Source: Termitomyces sp. T153
Lineage: Eukaryota > Basidiomycota > Agaricomycetes > Agaricales > Lyophyllaceae
Reading direction: 5' to 3'
Length of the DNA stretch: 64,000 bases
NCBI GenBank assembly: GCA_018296165.2
Contig: JACKQL020000010.1
Coordinates: 434,001 to 498,000 of the forward strand
Below the pieces are notes generated by a model. That model worked only from the letters and a program-made list of their open reading frames with translations, was not told where the DNA came from and searched no databases. Both the position numbers and the translations under genes were made by a program. Shown here piece after piece: positions 34,120 through 44,136 of this stretch. Within the stretch, counting starts at the first letter, position 1. Each line of letters opens with the position of its first letter.

Positions 34120-35707
34120 ATGGCTGTGGACATCTCTCCTCTACATCAGCCAAAGCACACCCCAGTCACCTCAATCAATGCCAATCCCTTCCTCATAGAT
34201 TCAGGTGCAACTGTCCATATTTCCCCTTGCTGCAATGACTTCCAGACTCTTTGTCCTATCCAGCCCTGCAATGTCAAAGGTCTAGGAGGATCTTCTGTTG
34301 CTGCAATTGGCATCAGAAACATCAGCCTTCACATAGCCAAGGGAGCCACTATCTTCCTCAAAGATGCCCTATATATCCCCAATGCTACTGTGCAACTTGT
34401 CTCGGTCAGCTCACTTGCAAAATGCTCCAGCATCAACACACTCTTCAATGATGTATCTGTCAAACTCATTGACAAATCCACTTGTGCAATCATGGCACAA
34501 GGTCCACTACTCCCTAATCAGTGTCTCTATGCTCTCAATTTTCACTTGGCACTCAGTCAACACCAAGCACTTGTGTCACAGTCTACTGCAAGTCTGGAAA
34601 CTTGGCACCACCGTCTTGGGCATGCCAATTACCAGACTATTGCAGACATGGCAAAGGCTGGCATAGTCCCAGGTATGCCCTCTGCCTTCTCCTCTAAGCC
34701 TCCTAGGTGCAACTCATGTATTCTTGGAAAACAGACCCAAAATACAGTACCTAAGGTAAGGGGAGAGGGGCAGAGAGCAACACAAAAGCTGGAAATTGTC
34801 TGGGTAGATCTTACTGGGCCACAGGCCATTGTATCACGAAATGGGTACTCATATATAATGAACATTGTCGACAACTACACAAGTGAACATTGATCAATCC
34901 TCCTCAAACAAAAGGGGGATGCTCTAACATACCTTAAAGCCTGGCAGATTGCGTAAGAGACCGAGATACAAGGCAAGCTTGGAGTCTATCAGACCGGACA
35001 CAATGGGGAACTTGACGGGCACAAAATGGAGGAATGACTTCTATCCCAAGGGTCGGAACACCAGTTTGGGGCAGTATATACCTCGGAACACATTGGTCGA
35101 GTTGAACAAATGCATAGGACAATCATGGGGAAGGCAAGATCAATGCGGATAGCAGCAGGATGCCCACCAAACATGTGGGACAAATTCTACCTTACTGCAT
35201 TGCACCCTCACAAGAGGACTCTGACAAAATCACTGATAGGAGTCATGCCACACAAAGCCTGGACAGGTCAACAACCCGACTACTCATACATGCAGGAGAT
35301 CGGATGTAAAGCATTCATATTGATTCTATCATCTCACAACCCAAAAATCTATGCCTGTTCCATTGAATGCATCCTCATCGGATATGCTCAGGGCTCAAAG
35401 GCCTACAGGTGCTATGAGCGGAAAACTGGTAAGATCTACAAAACCTACCATGTCAGATTTTGCAAGAGCCAGGATGGTCATCCACACCCTTTTGTGTCCA
35501 CTCCCAATAACACCATTCAGGAGGAGCATGCAACACTTGAGCCGACCAATCAGCAACACCATGAGCCATTAGCCTATGACGACGAGAGCGTACCTCATGT
35601 GGAAAGGACTGAAGTGCCTCCACCAGAACCAGTAATCAAAAATCTTCCACTGCTACGTCGATCAACACGTATCCCAGAGCCGACCCTGAGAATGCAGCAC
35701 CGTCACG
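34120..35707 (+). pseudogene. Protease and integrase region of copia E
   Basis: The protease active site is FLIDSGATVHIS (about 34186-34221). The pre-integrase zinc domain (WHHRLGHANYQTI ... RCNSCILGKQ) and the start of the integrase core (LEIVWVDLTGP) follow. A stop after NYTSEH at 34893 and frame changes to 35110 disrupt the core. The C-terminal part (35110-35707) is open and holds IGCKAFILILSSHNPKIYACS, ILIGYAQGSKAYRCY and TGKIYKTYHVRF, typical for copia integrases. A one-base frame change near 35690 separates it from the RT frame. Confidence 0.85.
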
Positions 35708-35708
35708 A

Positions 35709-37544
35709 GTGGAGAGGGCAGTACAGGAATCCATTGATGCAGGTAAACGCCTACGTGCAGCTAAAGAGGAACGTAAGCGTGGTGAACAGGACGACGTGCT
35801 CAATAATCAGGAACCAGAGGTATCTGATGAAGGACCAGCTGGACCTACTCAAGATCTGATCCTTCCGGATTTGGCAAACATAGCTTCGATCGAGGACCTC
35901 GAGCACCTACTTGCAGCAGTAGAAGAACTCGACAACGATCCAGCCACATCTGAAGTAAACGACGAACCTCGAACATGGACAGAAGCTAAGCAATCTGGAG
36001 ACTCGGCCAAGTGGGAAGCGGCATATCGGGATGAACTAAACTCCCTACGAGACATGGGCGTCTATCAGCTAGTCCCACGCTCAGATGTACCTGCCGGTCA
36101 GAAGGTCAGGACAGGTCGACCAGTGTTCAAAATCAAACGAGATGGACACAGGAAGGTTGTCCGATTTAAGGTCAGGCTAGTCTTTAGAGGATATGAACAA
36201 GTTCAGGGGCAAGACTATACAAAAACCACCTCACCGACAGTGCGCATGGAATCATGGCATATTCTACTGCACCTCGCGGCAGCAAAAGGATGGAATGCCA
36301 CTCAGATTGACGTCAAGACAGCATTCCTATACGGCATTCTCCCGGAAGATGAGGTCCAATATATGAAGCAGCCGGAAGGATTTGAGGAGAAGGGCAAGGA
36401 AGATTGGGTGTGGATGCTGGTTCGAGGGCTATATGGCATGAAGCAGGCCGGAAGGATCTGGAATGGGACTGTAAATGAAAACATGAAGTCATGGGGCTTC
36501 AAGCGGCTGGCATGCGAATCCTGCATCTATTATCGAGCCACTGACAAAGGAACGATTATAGCTGCATTACATGTTGACGATTTTCTCTCAGTTGCAAGCT
36601 GTAAAGCAGAAAACGATCGATTCAAGGAGCAAATGAGGGAAGTCTGGACGATCTCGGACCTTGGACTACCTCGATTTGTTGTTGGTATATCTGTCGAATG
36701 GGATCGCCCCAACCACACTGTGAAACTCTCCCAAACCGCTCTAATCGACAAAATCATTGTTCAACTTGGTCAGAAAGATGCAACGCCTCAATCGCTACCT
36801 ATGGATCCCAATTCGAAGCTACGACGGATTGATCGCAACACCCTATCCAGAGAGGAACAACGAGCCCTTGAGCGCACTCCATACCGACAGCTCGTCGGCT
36901 GCCTACTCTACCTCGCCATTTCAACACGCCCTGATATTGCCTTCGGTGTTCAGCAACTCACCCAGTACCTCGACTCCTACGCAACACCTCACTGGAATGC
37001 TGCAATACGCCTGGTACGTTACCTAAAAGGGACTCGAGATCTGCAATTACATCTTGGGGGACAAGGTCAGGATACAACCCTCACTGGCTTTACGGACTCG
37101 GACTGGGCCAGTTGCCCAGACACGAGACGAAGTGTAGGTGGCTACACCTGGAACCTTGGGACTGGCGCGATTTCATGGGCTGTCAGAAAGCAAAGGACTG
37201 TGGCAGCATCGTCATGTGAGGCTGAGTACATGGCAGCATTTGAGTGTGCCCAGGAGTGCATCTGGCTTCGAGCACTGCTCAAGGACATCGGTTTTGACTT
37301 CACCTCCCACCCAACAAGGATATTCTGCGATAATGACGCTGCGATTGCACTATCCGAGGACCCTCTCTTGCACGCTCGTGTCAAACATGTCGACATAAAA
37401 TACCATTTCCTCCGAGAACACGTACAGTCAGAAGAGATAATGCTACACCAAATCCCTTCCAAAGAGAACACTGCCGACATCTTTACAAAGGCCTTGGCTG
37501 CCCCTGCCTTCGAATACCTTCGCCCGCGGCTTGGTCTCCATTGA
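35709..37544 (+). CDS. Reverse transcriptase-RNase H of copia E, open frame of 611 codons
   Basis: This is the longest open frame in the window. RT motifs are intact: KVVRFKVRLVFRGYEQVQG, ATQIDVKTAFLYGIL, LVRGLYGMKQAGRIWN and the catalytic LHVDDFLS (about 36568-36591). RNase H has LTGFTDSDWASCPDTRRSVG, AASSCEAEYMA, ARVKHVDIKYHFLREHV and ends ENTADIFTKAL at the polypurine tract. In the live element it would be the C-terminal part of a longer polyprotein, so the first ATG here is probably not a real start. Codon and CpG use are normal, unlike the front half of the same element. Upstream gag and integrase are broken, so the copy is not autonomous as it stands. Confidence 0.93.
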   Translation: MERAVQESIDAGKRLRAAKEERKRGEQDDVLNNQEPEVSDEGPAGPTQDLILPDLANIASIEDLEHLLAAVEELDNDPATSEVNDEPRTWTEAKQSGDSAKWEAAYRDELNSLRDMGVYQLVPRSDVPAGQKVRTGRPVFKIKRDGHRKVVRFKVRLVFRGYEQVQGQDYTKTTSPTVRMESWHILLHLAAAKGWNATQIDVKTAFLYGILPEDEVQYMKQPEGFEEKGKEDWVWMLVRGLYGMKQAGRIWNGTVNENMKSWGFKRLACESCIYYRATDKGTIIAALHVDDFLSVASCKAENDRFKEQMREVWTISDLGLPRFVVGISVEWDRPNHTVKLSQTALIDKIIVQLGQKDATPQSLPMDPNSKLRRIDRNTLSREEQRALERTPYRQLVGCLLYLAISTRPDIAFGVQQLTQYLDSYATPHWNAAIRLVRYLKGTRDLQLHLGGQGQDTTLTGFTDSDWASCPDTRRSVGGYTWNLGTGAISWAVRKQRTVAASSCEAEYMAAFECAQECIWLRALLKDIGFDFTSHPTRIFCDNDAAIALSEDPLLHARVKHVDIKYHFLREHVQSEEIMLHQIPSKENTADIFTKALAAPAFEYLRPRLGLH

Positions 37545-37593
37545 GACAACCATGGTTCCACGCGAGGAGGAGTGTGTCTGCGGTGAGGAGGAG

Positions 37594-37890
37594 TGTTGGA
37601 CTTGACAATATGACATCACCACACACACACATCACACATATCACACAGGGCCACCGTTGCATTGTGCCGGCCACTTACCGTCCATCCACTACCCCGTAAA
37701 CAATGTCTCATTGTCCACACTCGCGTATATATAATTGATCCATCGTATACGACACCCTCAGTCACTTATACTGGACTGAGGGTGAGCAACAAATATTTTT
37801 CATATGCCATACATACTTACTGACTATGCCGTAGAATAGATACTTATTATCATCCTTAGGTTCTGAAAATACTGGTCTAGAATTCTAACA
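37594..37890 (+). repeat. 3' LTR of copia E
   Basis: 297 bp, starting directly after the polypurine tract GCGGTGAGGAGGAG. TATATATAA at 37726-37734, inverted repeat CACCCTCAGTC/GACTGAGGGTG at 37753-37784. It retains CpG sites that the 5' LTR has lost. Confidence 0.93.
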
Positions 37891-37895
37891 GGGTA

Positions 37896-38335
37896 TGTTT
37901 ACAGTGAAGGGCGGAGTATAAAGTAGATAACAAATCACAAGAGTTTAGTTACCAACATTGTATGCAAGGGGACCAACGAGTAGCCGGCGGTGCGGCCGGA
38001 GAGGGCGCCCTTTACGGATGAAATAGTGATATACGTCGCATTGGAAATGCATCCGGATGAATCGGTCAGATGCGAGAGTGTTGTTAGATAAAACCTATTT
38101 CGTGAGGTTGAAAGCGCTGCTTTCTTGCGTCAACTACATTTTGTGACAATATCAATGGAATTTCTCTCCACCCGAGTCCTCGAATTATGTCTATTTATTT
38201 ATCATTTATTGTCATTCTTGAAAATATATAGCTATACAATGTCATATCGACAACATTAAGGGTTGTGTAAGTATCATAAGGTACCAAGTAGATGTGCAGA
38301 TGAAGAATAAGAATATAGAAGAATCATGGGATTAA
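37896..38335. other. Host intergenic spacer right of copia E
   Basis: About 440 bp with normal CpG (for example GCCGGCGGTGCGGCCGG near 37984). No coding frame was seen. It probably holds the 3' region of the minus-strand gene that ends at 38336. Confidence 0.55.
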
Positions 38336-39700
38336 CTAAATTTGAACGAGGCATTTGGTAGCGGCGTTTGGAGTTTCTCTTGCGACATAATCAGCGCCAT
38401 CACCTACAAAGTCACACGTCATATGAACTTTGTTTAGAGTGAGCCAGGGAATAGTTTCTATCTTTCTGGGATCCACGGGCTTACCCCAGACCGAGAGTTT
38501 CAGGACTTCGATATCGCGAAACGCGAATCTGTTCAGCATCGCGACTGGAGAGGGGACTGAAATGATGGACAAAGATTTGAGAACGGGCAGGTATAGAAAT
38601 GGCTTAAAGCGTTTGTCCAGGTCCTCAGGAAGTACCAATACGGTGCCAACTTCCTCTGTAACTTCTTCGATATGGCAATATTGAAGTGTTTGCGAAGTGC
38701 ATCGAAGCAAGATCACACAGTCTTCAAATGAGAGTTGGGAACGAAGCTCAAGATTTCTGAGATGTGTGATATTTCCGAGACCAATGAGAGGTACCTGGTA
38801 TCTGTGACTTTGCCAGTTCAACGATTCAACCTCTTGAAGCGCAAGTTCATCCGCCCCCTTGTTCAAAGCGAGTTGACCTATCATTGGGAGCTTGACGTCT
38901 AATGTTTTACAGAGATGTTGTTTGTCGTCGCTCCTTAGACGGCTAAATGCTTGATCAAACTGACGCAAGCTGTCAAGAGACCAGTTTTGATGGTTAATGC
39001 TGGCCTTGACTCGTAATGTAGACTTGGAGTCCATAAGGCAGCGTTGGCAATCTTGATATTTGCTCTCGACCATATCGGATGTTACTTCTCTCATGGTCAT
39101 AATGATCTCCTGGGGATGCTGATGATTGTCCAACTCGACGATACAAATGGGCTTGCCGGCGGTCAACGAATCGCTGAGCTTCCCAAGTAAAGACTCAGAA
39201 GTCTCATGGGACTGCTGCTGCGAAGCTTTGCTCCTCATAGAAAATCTTTGAAAGGAGAAATCAGCAGCAAGTGCTGGCACAGCAGAGGTTATTGGATGGA
39301 CAGTGCCATTCAAAGTTGCAGCAGTGAGAGCCAGGACAGTACCGCTGGGAGTTGCAGAAGATGCTGTAGAGCTGCCGTTATCAGGGGAGATCGCCTGGCG
39401 GCTGTCATTGGAAATCGCAACAGATTGTGTGGAGCTGTTGTCACTGTGCAGTGCAGGGAGGCCACCATTTGAAATTCCAGCAGATGGTGATGCATCACCA
39501 ATAGGGGCCGTGGTCGTCGAGAGGCTAGCATCATCCGGAGCTACAACGCGAGTACTGGTAGGAGCCGGTTGGCGTGAGTCGGAGATTATTCTATTATAAT
39601 ACCACACCGCAAGTGTTGCGAGTGAGACGCCCAAAAGAGTCCCAACTAGGGGAAATGCACTATAATGCCGGTTGAGCATCCCTTGTGGCCCGTCAACCAT
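38336..39700 (-). CDS. LRR-type protein with an N-terminal membrane anchor, function unknown
   Basis: A single-exon gene of 454 codons. Residues 16-35 (FPLVGTLLGVSLATLAVWYY) form one transmembrane segment. Residues about 40-160 are a Ser/Thr/Ala-rich linker. From about 170 the protein has irregular leucine-rich repeats, with LSFEDCVILLRCTSQTLQ and LPVLKSLSIISVPSP. The C-terminal half resembles the neighbouring gene at 40572 (LQDCYYLLYHGVNLEN; WKTLETICLRGD), so the two are paralogs in tandem on the same strand. The family looks like the LRR part of basidiomycete F-box-like proteins, but no F-box is present here and the membrane anchor is unusual. CpG content is normal and the frame is intact. 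No function is assigned. Confidence 0.8.
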   Translation of the reverse strand: MVDGPQGMLNRHYSAFPLVGTLLGVSLATLAVWYYNRIISDSRQPAPTSTRVVAPDDASLSTTTAPIGDASPSAGISNGGLPALHSDNSSTQSVAISNDSRQAISPDNGSSTASSATPSGTVLALTAATLNGTVHPITSAVPALAADFSFQRFSMRSKASQQQSHETSESLLGKLSDSLTAGKPICIVELDNHQHPQEIIMTMREVTSDMVESKYQDCQRCLMDSKSTLRVKASINHQNWSLDSLRQFDQAFSRLRSDDKQHLCKTLDVKLPMIGQLALNKGADELALQEVESLNWQSHRYQVPLIGLGNITHLRNLELRSQLSFEDCVILLRCTSQTLQYCHIEEVTEEVGTVLVLPEDLDKRFKPFLYLPVLKSLSIISVPSPVAMLNRFAFRDIEVLKLSVWGKPVDPRKIETIPWLTLNKVHMTCDFVGDGADYVARETPNAATKCLVQI

Positions 39701-40571
39701 TCACAATCTGGAAAATACCCGAAATCAATACACGTACTATAAGCATTCGATCCGGACTCGATACTACTATTTTCAAGGAAGATGGTCGTATATCGTTCGC
39801 GTGCGATGGGGATGTCGAGTTCAGTTAAGGTCCCTGGTCTTCATTGCAGTATGCTTTTAACGGCTCCATCACCCCGGCCTGTCAAGGTCTGGATACATTA
39901 TCTGTAAGTGGCAACTTAGTACAAGAGTTACTAAAGTTATAACAAGGCAAGCACAAACGTTTGCGAAATCGGAATCCACTTCCATTGAGATACAAGGACA
40001 ACAAGTCAACGACTTCCTGATCCGACAAGGGAATGACAAGGACAGCAACTCCCTTGTCCCTATTTGACAAGCTTTCCTACATTGCGTCGGTTGCTGGATG
40101 TTTTGAAGCAAAACGAGAGAAGAGTACGTTTACTTGGTATTTCGAATCAATTTTCGAGCTCAACATTGAACTACAACAGTTGCTTACTGATGTTGGAAGC
40201 CTCTTTTTGGAATAAGAGCACAGACGGGTACGGAAATTCGTGAATTCAAATTTGGAACCCGCTCCAAAAGTTTCTCACTGGGAATGTTGACAGGGACAGC
40301 AAGGACTCCCTTGTCTGTATTCAACATGCTCGATATATGTACATATATTAGGTTATGGAATTCTGACACTCCCGATTTCAACGTGAACATGTTTCTACGT
40401 AAATTTTCTTATGGATCCTGAGGCCTATTGCTCAAAGTCTTGATTCGTATGAGTCGTATGAAATCGGCACATGAGAAAAAAAAACTCATGCATGATAGTG
40501 AAGAATGTCGACGCACAGCAGATAAAGTTTGATGAAAGTTGGATGTATGTATAAATATCGTCAGAGCCTTT
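39701..40571. other. Intergenic region with two related short minus-strand frames
   Basis: Two small minus-strand frames share a motif: SNRDKGVAVLVIPLSDQ (39882-40070) and LNTDKGVLAVPVNIPSEK (40184-40390, ATG at 40390). The DNA around the first copy contains an inverted repeat ACAAGGGAA...TCCCTTGT (about 40026-40060), and a similar block recurs near 40285-40320. They look like two copies of a small exon or a decayed duplication. No product is known to me; they may be relics of another LRR paralog. Confidence 0.3.
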
Positions 40572-41990
40572 TTAGAAGAGAGAGAATGGTGAACGGCGAT
40601 GCAAGAAACTTGATGCACCTTTTACTTCTGGACCAACCCGCCTAAAGTGACACTGAGTGGTGGCACTGCATTGGGAACGAATCCAGTCATGGTTTCTAAG
40701 CAAGATGTCACCTCTCAAACATATTGTCTCAAGTGTCTTCCAGATCCTCAGGTCAGCTAGTGTTGAGTGTAGTGGATAACCGAGAGTGAAGTCAATGTGA
40801 TGAAGGGATGGAAATGTGAAAGGTCGCAAAAGGGGTTCTATATTGTCGTCGGATACAACGCACAAGTATTCCAAAGGCCGACTCATACAAGCTGAAGAAA
40901 CGATAGAGCTAAACACGGGTTCATGAGACAAGCCCTTCTGAATGATTTTCAGCGTGACATTCTCTAGATTTACGCCGTGATAAAGTAGGTAATAGCAGTC
41001 TTGAAGAGCAATGTCGCATTGGATCTTGAGAGTAGTGAGCGTTTGGAGTATGCTTGGTAATAAAGGCAACCATGAAGTAAGCAGCTGCTTGCGGTGGCCT
41101 TTCCAAGTTAAGTGCCGTAAGTTGGTGAAAGCATCAAGAGGAAGAATTGGAAGGGAAAGCATGTTGTATGGCAACTCAAGATCCGGGAGAGAGATGGTGA
41201 GCTTGCACCAGCGTTCATACACAATTTCTTCGTTGCCAAGAAATGTGAGAAATTCTCCCAGACGTTGAAATCCTAGCCCTAACGGCCAATGGCCCGTTAC
41301 AAATTTTGCAGTTACTTGAAAATTGAGGTCCTGGATCGATCTTAGACATTCTGTCTGTTTCCTGAGGGATTTCACAGGATTAAGGTAGGGTAAGGACGCA
41401 AGTGAACCGACAGAGATAATCATTCTCGAATAACCGGAGACATTGATGTAGGGAAAACCGATGTTGTCGAAAGGGATGTCCTTCAATAAATGTTCATGTT
41501 TGCGTTCGTCGTCCTTATATCTAGATTGAATGTAAAGATTTAGAACTTAGCAGGAAAAAGTAGAGACCCTGGACTGACGTTATCTTATCTTCCTCGAAAC
41601 TTGGATCGGACATGAACCATTTGCAGGGAGCACGGCACTTGTTGAAAGGATTATTCTTCAATAAATTGTCATATTTGCATTCTTCGGTTTCATATCTGAA
41701 TCGAATATGAAAATCCAGAGCTTGGAAGGAAAGTGAAATCCTAAACTAACGCTGTATTGTCTTTCCCAGGGAGAAGATCACCCATAAGCTGAAGCTAAAA
41801 TTCCGAATCGAGTCTGTATCGCAAAAGCAGTCATTAGAAGCCTTGATAGAGCGGCCGAGTGTCGCTCACCGTTATAGGTAGCTCTGGACTTGTTTGTGAT
41901 TCATAGAGGCGAGCCAGGTGCTTTAAGTAGCATGGATCTACAACCTTCAATGAAGGCAATCGACAATAAGAAGTTATGAAAGGTTCGCGT
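40572..41990 (-). pseudogene. F-box/LRR-like protein gene, 5' end missing
   Basis: I read four exons, from the right: about 41990-41870, 41794-41751, 41695-41579 and 41520-40572, separated by GT-AG introns of 75, 55 and 58 nt, all phases compatible. The first exon reads CRLPSLKVVDPCYLKHLARL, a leucine-rich piece typical of agaricomycete F-box-like proteins; upstream of it is an in-frame stop and then, at 42002, an inverted-repeat element. The last exon has many LRR-like stretches (LPILPLDAFTNLRHLTWKG). Exons 3 and 4 begin with related sequences (YDNLLKNNPFN and HEHLLKDIPFDN), from a tandem duplication of an intron-exon unit. An alternative start at the ATG 41785 would give a 366-residue protein. 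Whether it is expressed is unknown. Confidence 0.65.
41485..41760 (-). repeat. Tandem duplication of an intron-exon junction in the F-box/LRR gene
   Basis: About 180-bp units. Both contain, on the plus strand, a CTTCAATAAAT block, then a tgCgTTCgTC-like stretch, an ATATCT acceptor region and an intron ending in a CTAAC or CTGAC donor side. The two units flank exon 3, so the gene gained one exon and one intron by duplication. Confidence 0.65.
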
Positions 41991-42001
41991 ACTCAAATGC
42001 A

Positions 42002-42446
42002 TATGAAGCACAGCTTGCCATTGGCAAGGACAATTGAGGGGGTGACATCAACAATAAGCAGTTCCACATCACCCTTTGAGCAACCAGCAGTAGTGACAAT
42101 GAGAGTGCATCCCGAAAAGGATCGAGTGTGGTCAGTGGATAACAAACTTATAACCATACGTTTTGATACTGGGTATTTCGGAGCGGACTGCGTGACTGGC
42201 AGTGTTGGGTTTGCAGAGCACGGCGAACCTACTTGCACGTCTTTCGAGAAAGTTTCGACGTCGGTGTTTCAATTGTTTCGATCGAAAATTTTCACGTATA
42301 AACCGGAGCTCGACCGATAATAAACCGGGGCTTGACGACCTAGATGTTGCGACCACCTCAATCCATTTTGAGATGCACTCATTATCACTAGGGCTGCTGG
42401 TTGCACGCCCTCAATTGTCCTTGCCAATGACAAGCTGTGCTCCATA
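42002..42446. repeat. Element with about 43-bp terminal inverted repeats (MITE-like)
   Basis: The left arm 42002-42043 starts TATGAAGCACAGCTTG and includes CATTGGCAAGGACAATTGAG. The right arm 42404-42446 is its reverse complement with four or five mismatches. The 360-bp middle has no supported gene. The right arm abuts the copia F LTR at 42447, which may have inserted in or next to it. I could not identify target duplications. Confidence 0.55.
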
Positions 42447-43389
42447 TGTTGGAACCCTATAGCTTATCACACTTCACAACACAATGTAATCAAGTGGGTA
42501 ACTATACCTATACCTGACAACATGTAAGTTTAAGTCTAATTCTAGGCACGCATTGTCACTATTGTACTGGATGCTGTATGTAAAGCATGTACTCACCCTC
42601 AACGCAATGTAATCGAGTGAGGGTTTGTAGATACTAAGGTAACGTATATATGTTGCTTGGGGAAATCTAAAGGAAGTGGCCAAAGGGCCAATATTCAAAC
42701 AATGAAGGGAGTGGCCAAAGGGCCAGTATCTAGACAATGTAAATGTGAGATTGATTGACATACTGTGCTGTAATCAAGGTTGATGGTTGCTCTATGCTTG
42801 GCTCGCGACAACGAGATGAATAATGAGAGAGGATGAGAGGAGAGGAGTGATAATAGTGGGCGGATACTTCGGTAAGGGTTAGACAATACATTTTCCGTAG
42901 TGATGCGAGCAAATAGAATCTATTTGGTCGCCAAGTGTTCTCTTGCACGGATCCCAGGGATGGAACGCGTACTCAAGCCGGCACAGGCGAGAACTATGAG
43001 ACAAGTGCTACTTAATATAATGATAAATGAGAATGGATGAAAGACGAAAAGAGGGGTAAGTGGCGAGGGGTGGGAGAAGAAAATTCGTAGTCCAACGGAC
43101 TGACGAGCTCTACGTGAGTGGTGAGAAGGAAGCAGGACTCGAATAACTCTAACCTGACGAGCTCTACGTGAGTGGTGAGAAGGAAGCAGGACAGGGTGAA
43201 GCAAGGCATAACTGGACTATATATAAGGTCCGTAACAGTGAGGGAGGAAAGAAACAATGGAGCCATTGTCTTTGGCATGACAAAGCGATGTGATATGAGC
43301 GACGCGACGCGTCCAGGGTCACACGAGGGTCGGTTCGCTTACATAGACCTCAATCAATGCTTTGATCGATTCAATTATAGATGCCAACA
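42447..43389 (-). repeat. 3' LTR of copia element F
   Basis: Plus-strand ends are TGTTGGAACCC and GATGCCAACA. To its right, on the minus coding strand, is a purine tract GATTGAGGAG and then a copia RNase H end, so this is the 3' LTR of a minus-strand element. It contains tandem units: a 54-bp repeat of CTGACGAGCTCTACGTGAGT (43100 and 43154) and a 35-bp repeat of AGTGGCCAAAGGGCCA (42675 and 42710). CpG is fairly high. Confidence 0.72.
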
Positions 43390-43447
43390 CTCCTCAATCA
43401 GAAACCTCACTGATGTGTATGACTCCTCCTTGCATGTAGTCATGGTG

Positions 43448-43730
43448 TTACTGGAGACCTAATAGGGTGCATAGCCAGAGGAAGAGAGGCATGGCAAGCA
43501 CTTTTGTAAACAGGTCAGCAATATTGTGTTTGGTGTTCATGTGGCAGATACATATTTTGTTGGAGTGGACATGTTCACACAGGAAATGATATTTGATATT
43601 GACATGGCTCAACTCTTGCATGAAGTGTGGGATCTTTAGAAAGGTTGATACTGACATTGTTGCATAAGATGAGTGTGGGAGCCAATGTAATGTCATAACC
43701 AACACAATTCAAGAGGGCTCACAGCCAAAT
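43448..43730 (-). pseudogene. C-terminal RNase H fragment of copia element F
   Basis: The minus-strand reading contains HVNIKYHFLCEHVHSN and NTKHNIADLFTKVL, which match the copia E end (HVDIKYHFLREHV and ENTADIFTKAL). The frame is open from 43705 to 43448; a shifted frame continues to 43730, where an LTR of family G cuts the element. The CpG content is low. Confidence 0.82.
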
Positions 43731-43938
43731 TGTAACAGAGTGCCCATTACCAAGCCTATTACTTACTGTATAATACTTATCCTATTATTATTATTAAGTA
43801 GTAGCATCACATGATGCTACCTATAAAATAATATTATCATGATTACATAAGGCAGTGCCTTACTTAGACACAATTGACTGGTTTTTGATTTATGGAGTGT
43901 GAACTGTAAGCTGCATGACTCATAATGGAAATGTTACA
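43731..43938 (+). repeat. LTR, family G, plus orientation
   Basis: It runs from TGTAACAGAGTGCCC to GGAAATGTTACA, 208 bp, and is homologous to the LTR at 3693-3910. There is no clear target duplication (CAAAT on the left, TTTTT on the right). The next 198 bp (43939-44136) may be interior of the same element or unrelated; I see no coding frame there beyond about 60 codons. Confidence 0.7.
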
Positions 43939-44136
43939 TTTTTTAAATCAAACAAGTGTTTACTCATGTGCAAAGCAAAAGCCAAACTTCCAGAAAAGAA
44001 GTTCACTGCTGCTAGTTACAATCAGAACATTAAAATTTTAATGTTCACCTTCCTCAATGGGCATTGTAGTGACCATGGAAGGTCAGGTGTCTGGGCCTAG
44101 GTATAAGGGGATGAACATTCCATGGATAAACCTGAC

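Larger units (their letters stand above)
32436..37890 (+). mobile_element. Ty1/copia element E, full length
   Basis: LTRs at 32436-32789 and 37594-37890 share TGTTGGACTTGACA and TTCTAACA ends, and the 5-bp target duplication GGGTA flanks the element (32431-32435 and 37891-37895). Domain order gag-PR-INT-RT-RH is that of copia. The 5' LTR is 57 bp longer because a block containing GAATAGATACTTATTATCAT is repeated. The front 2.4 kb is poor in CpG and full of lesions; the back 2.7 kb is CpG-rich and almost intact. Confidence 0.95.

Noticed and set aside
41976..42320. Plus-strand frame of 114 codons
   Set aside because: It begins before and ends inside the inverted-repeat element; no similarity and no intron signals support it.
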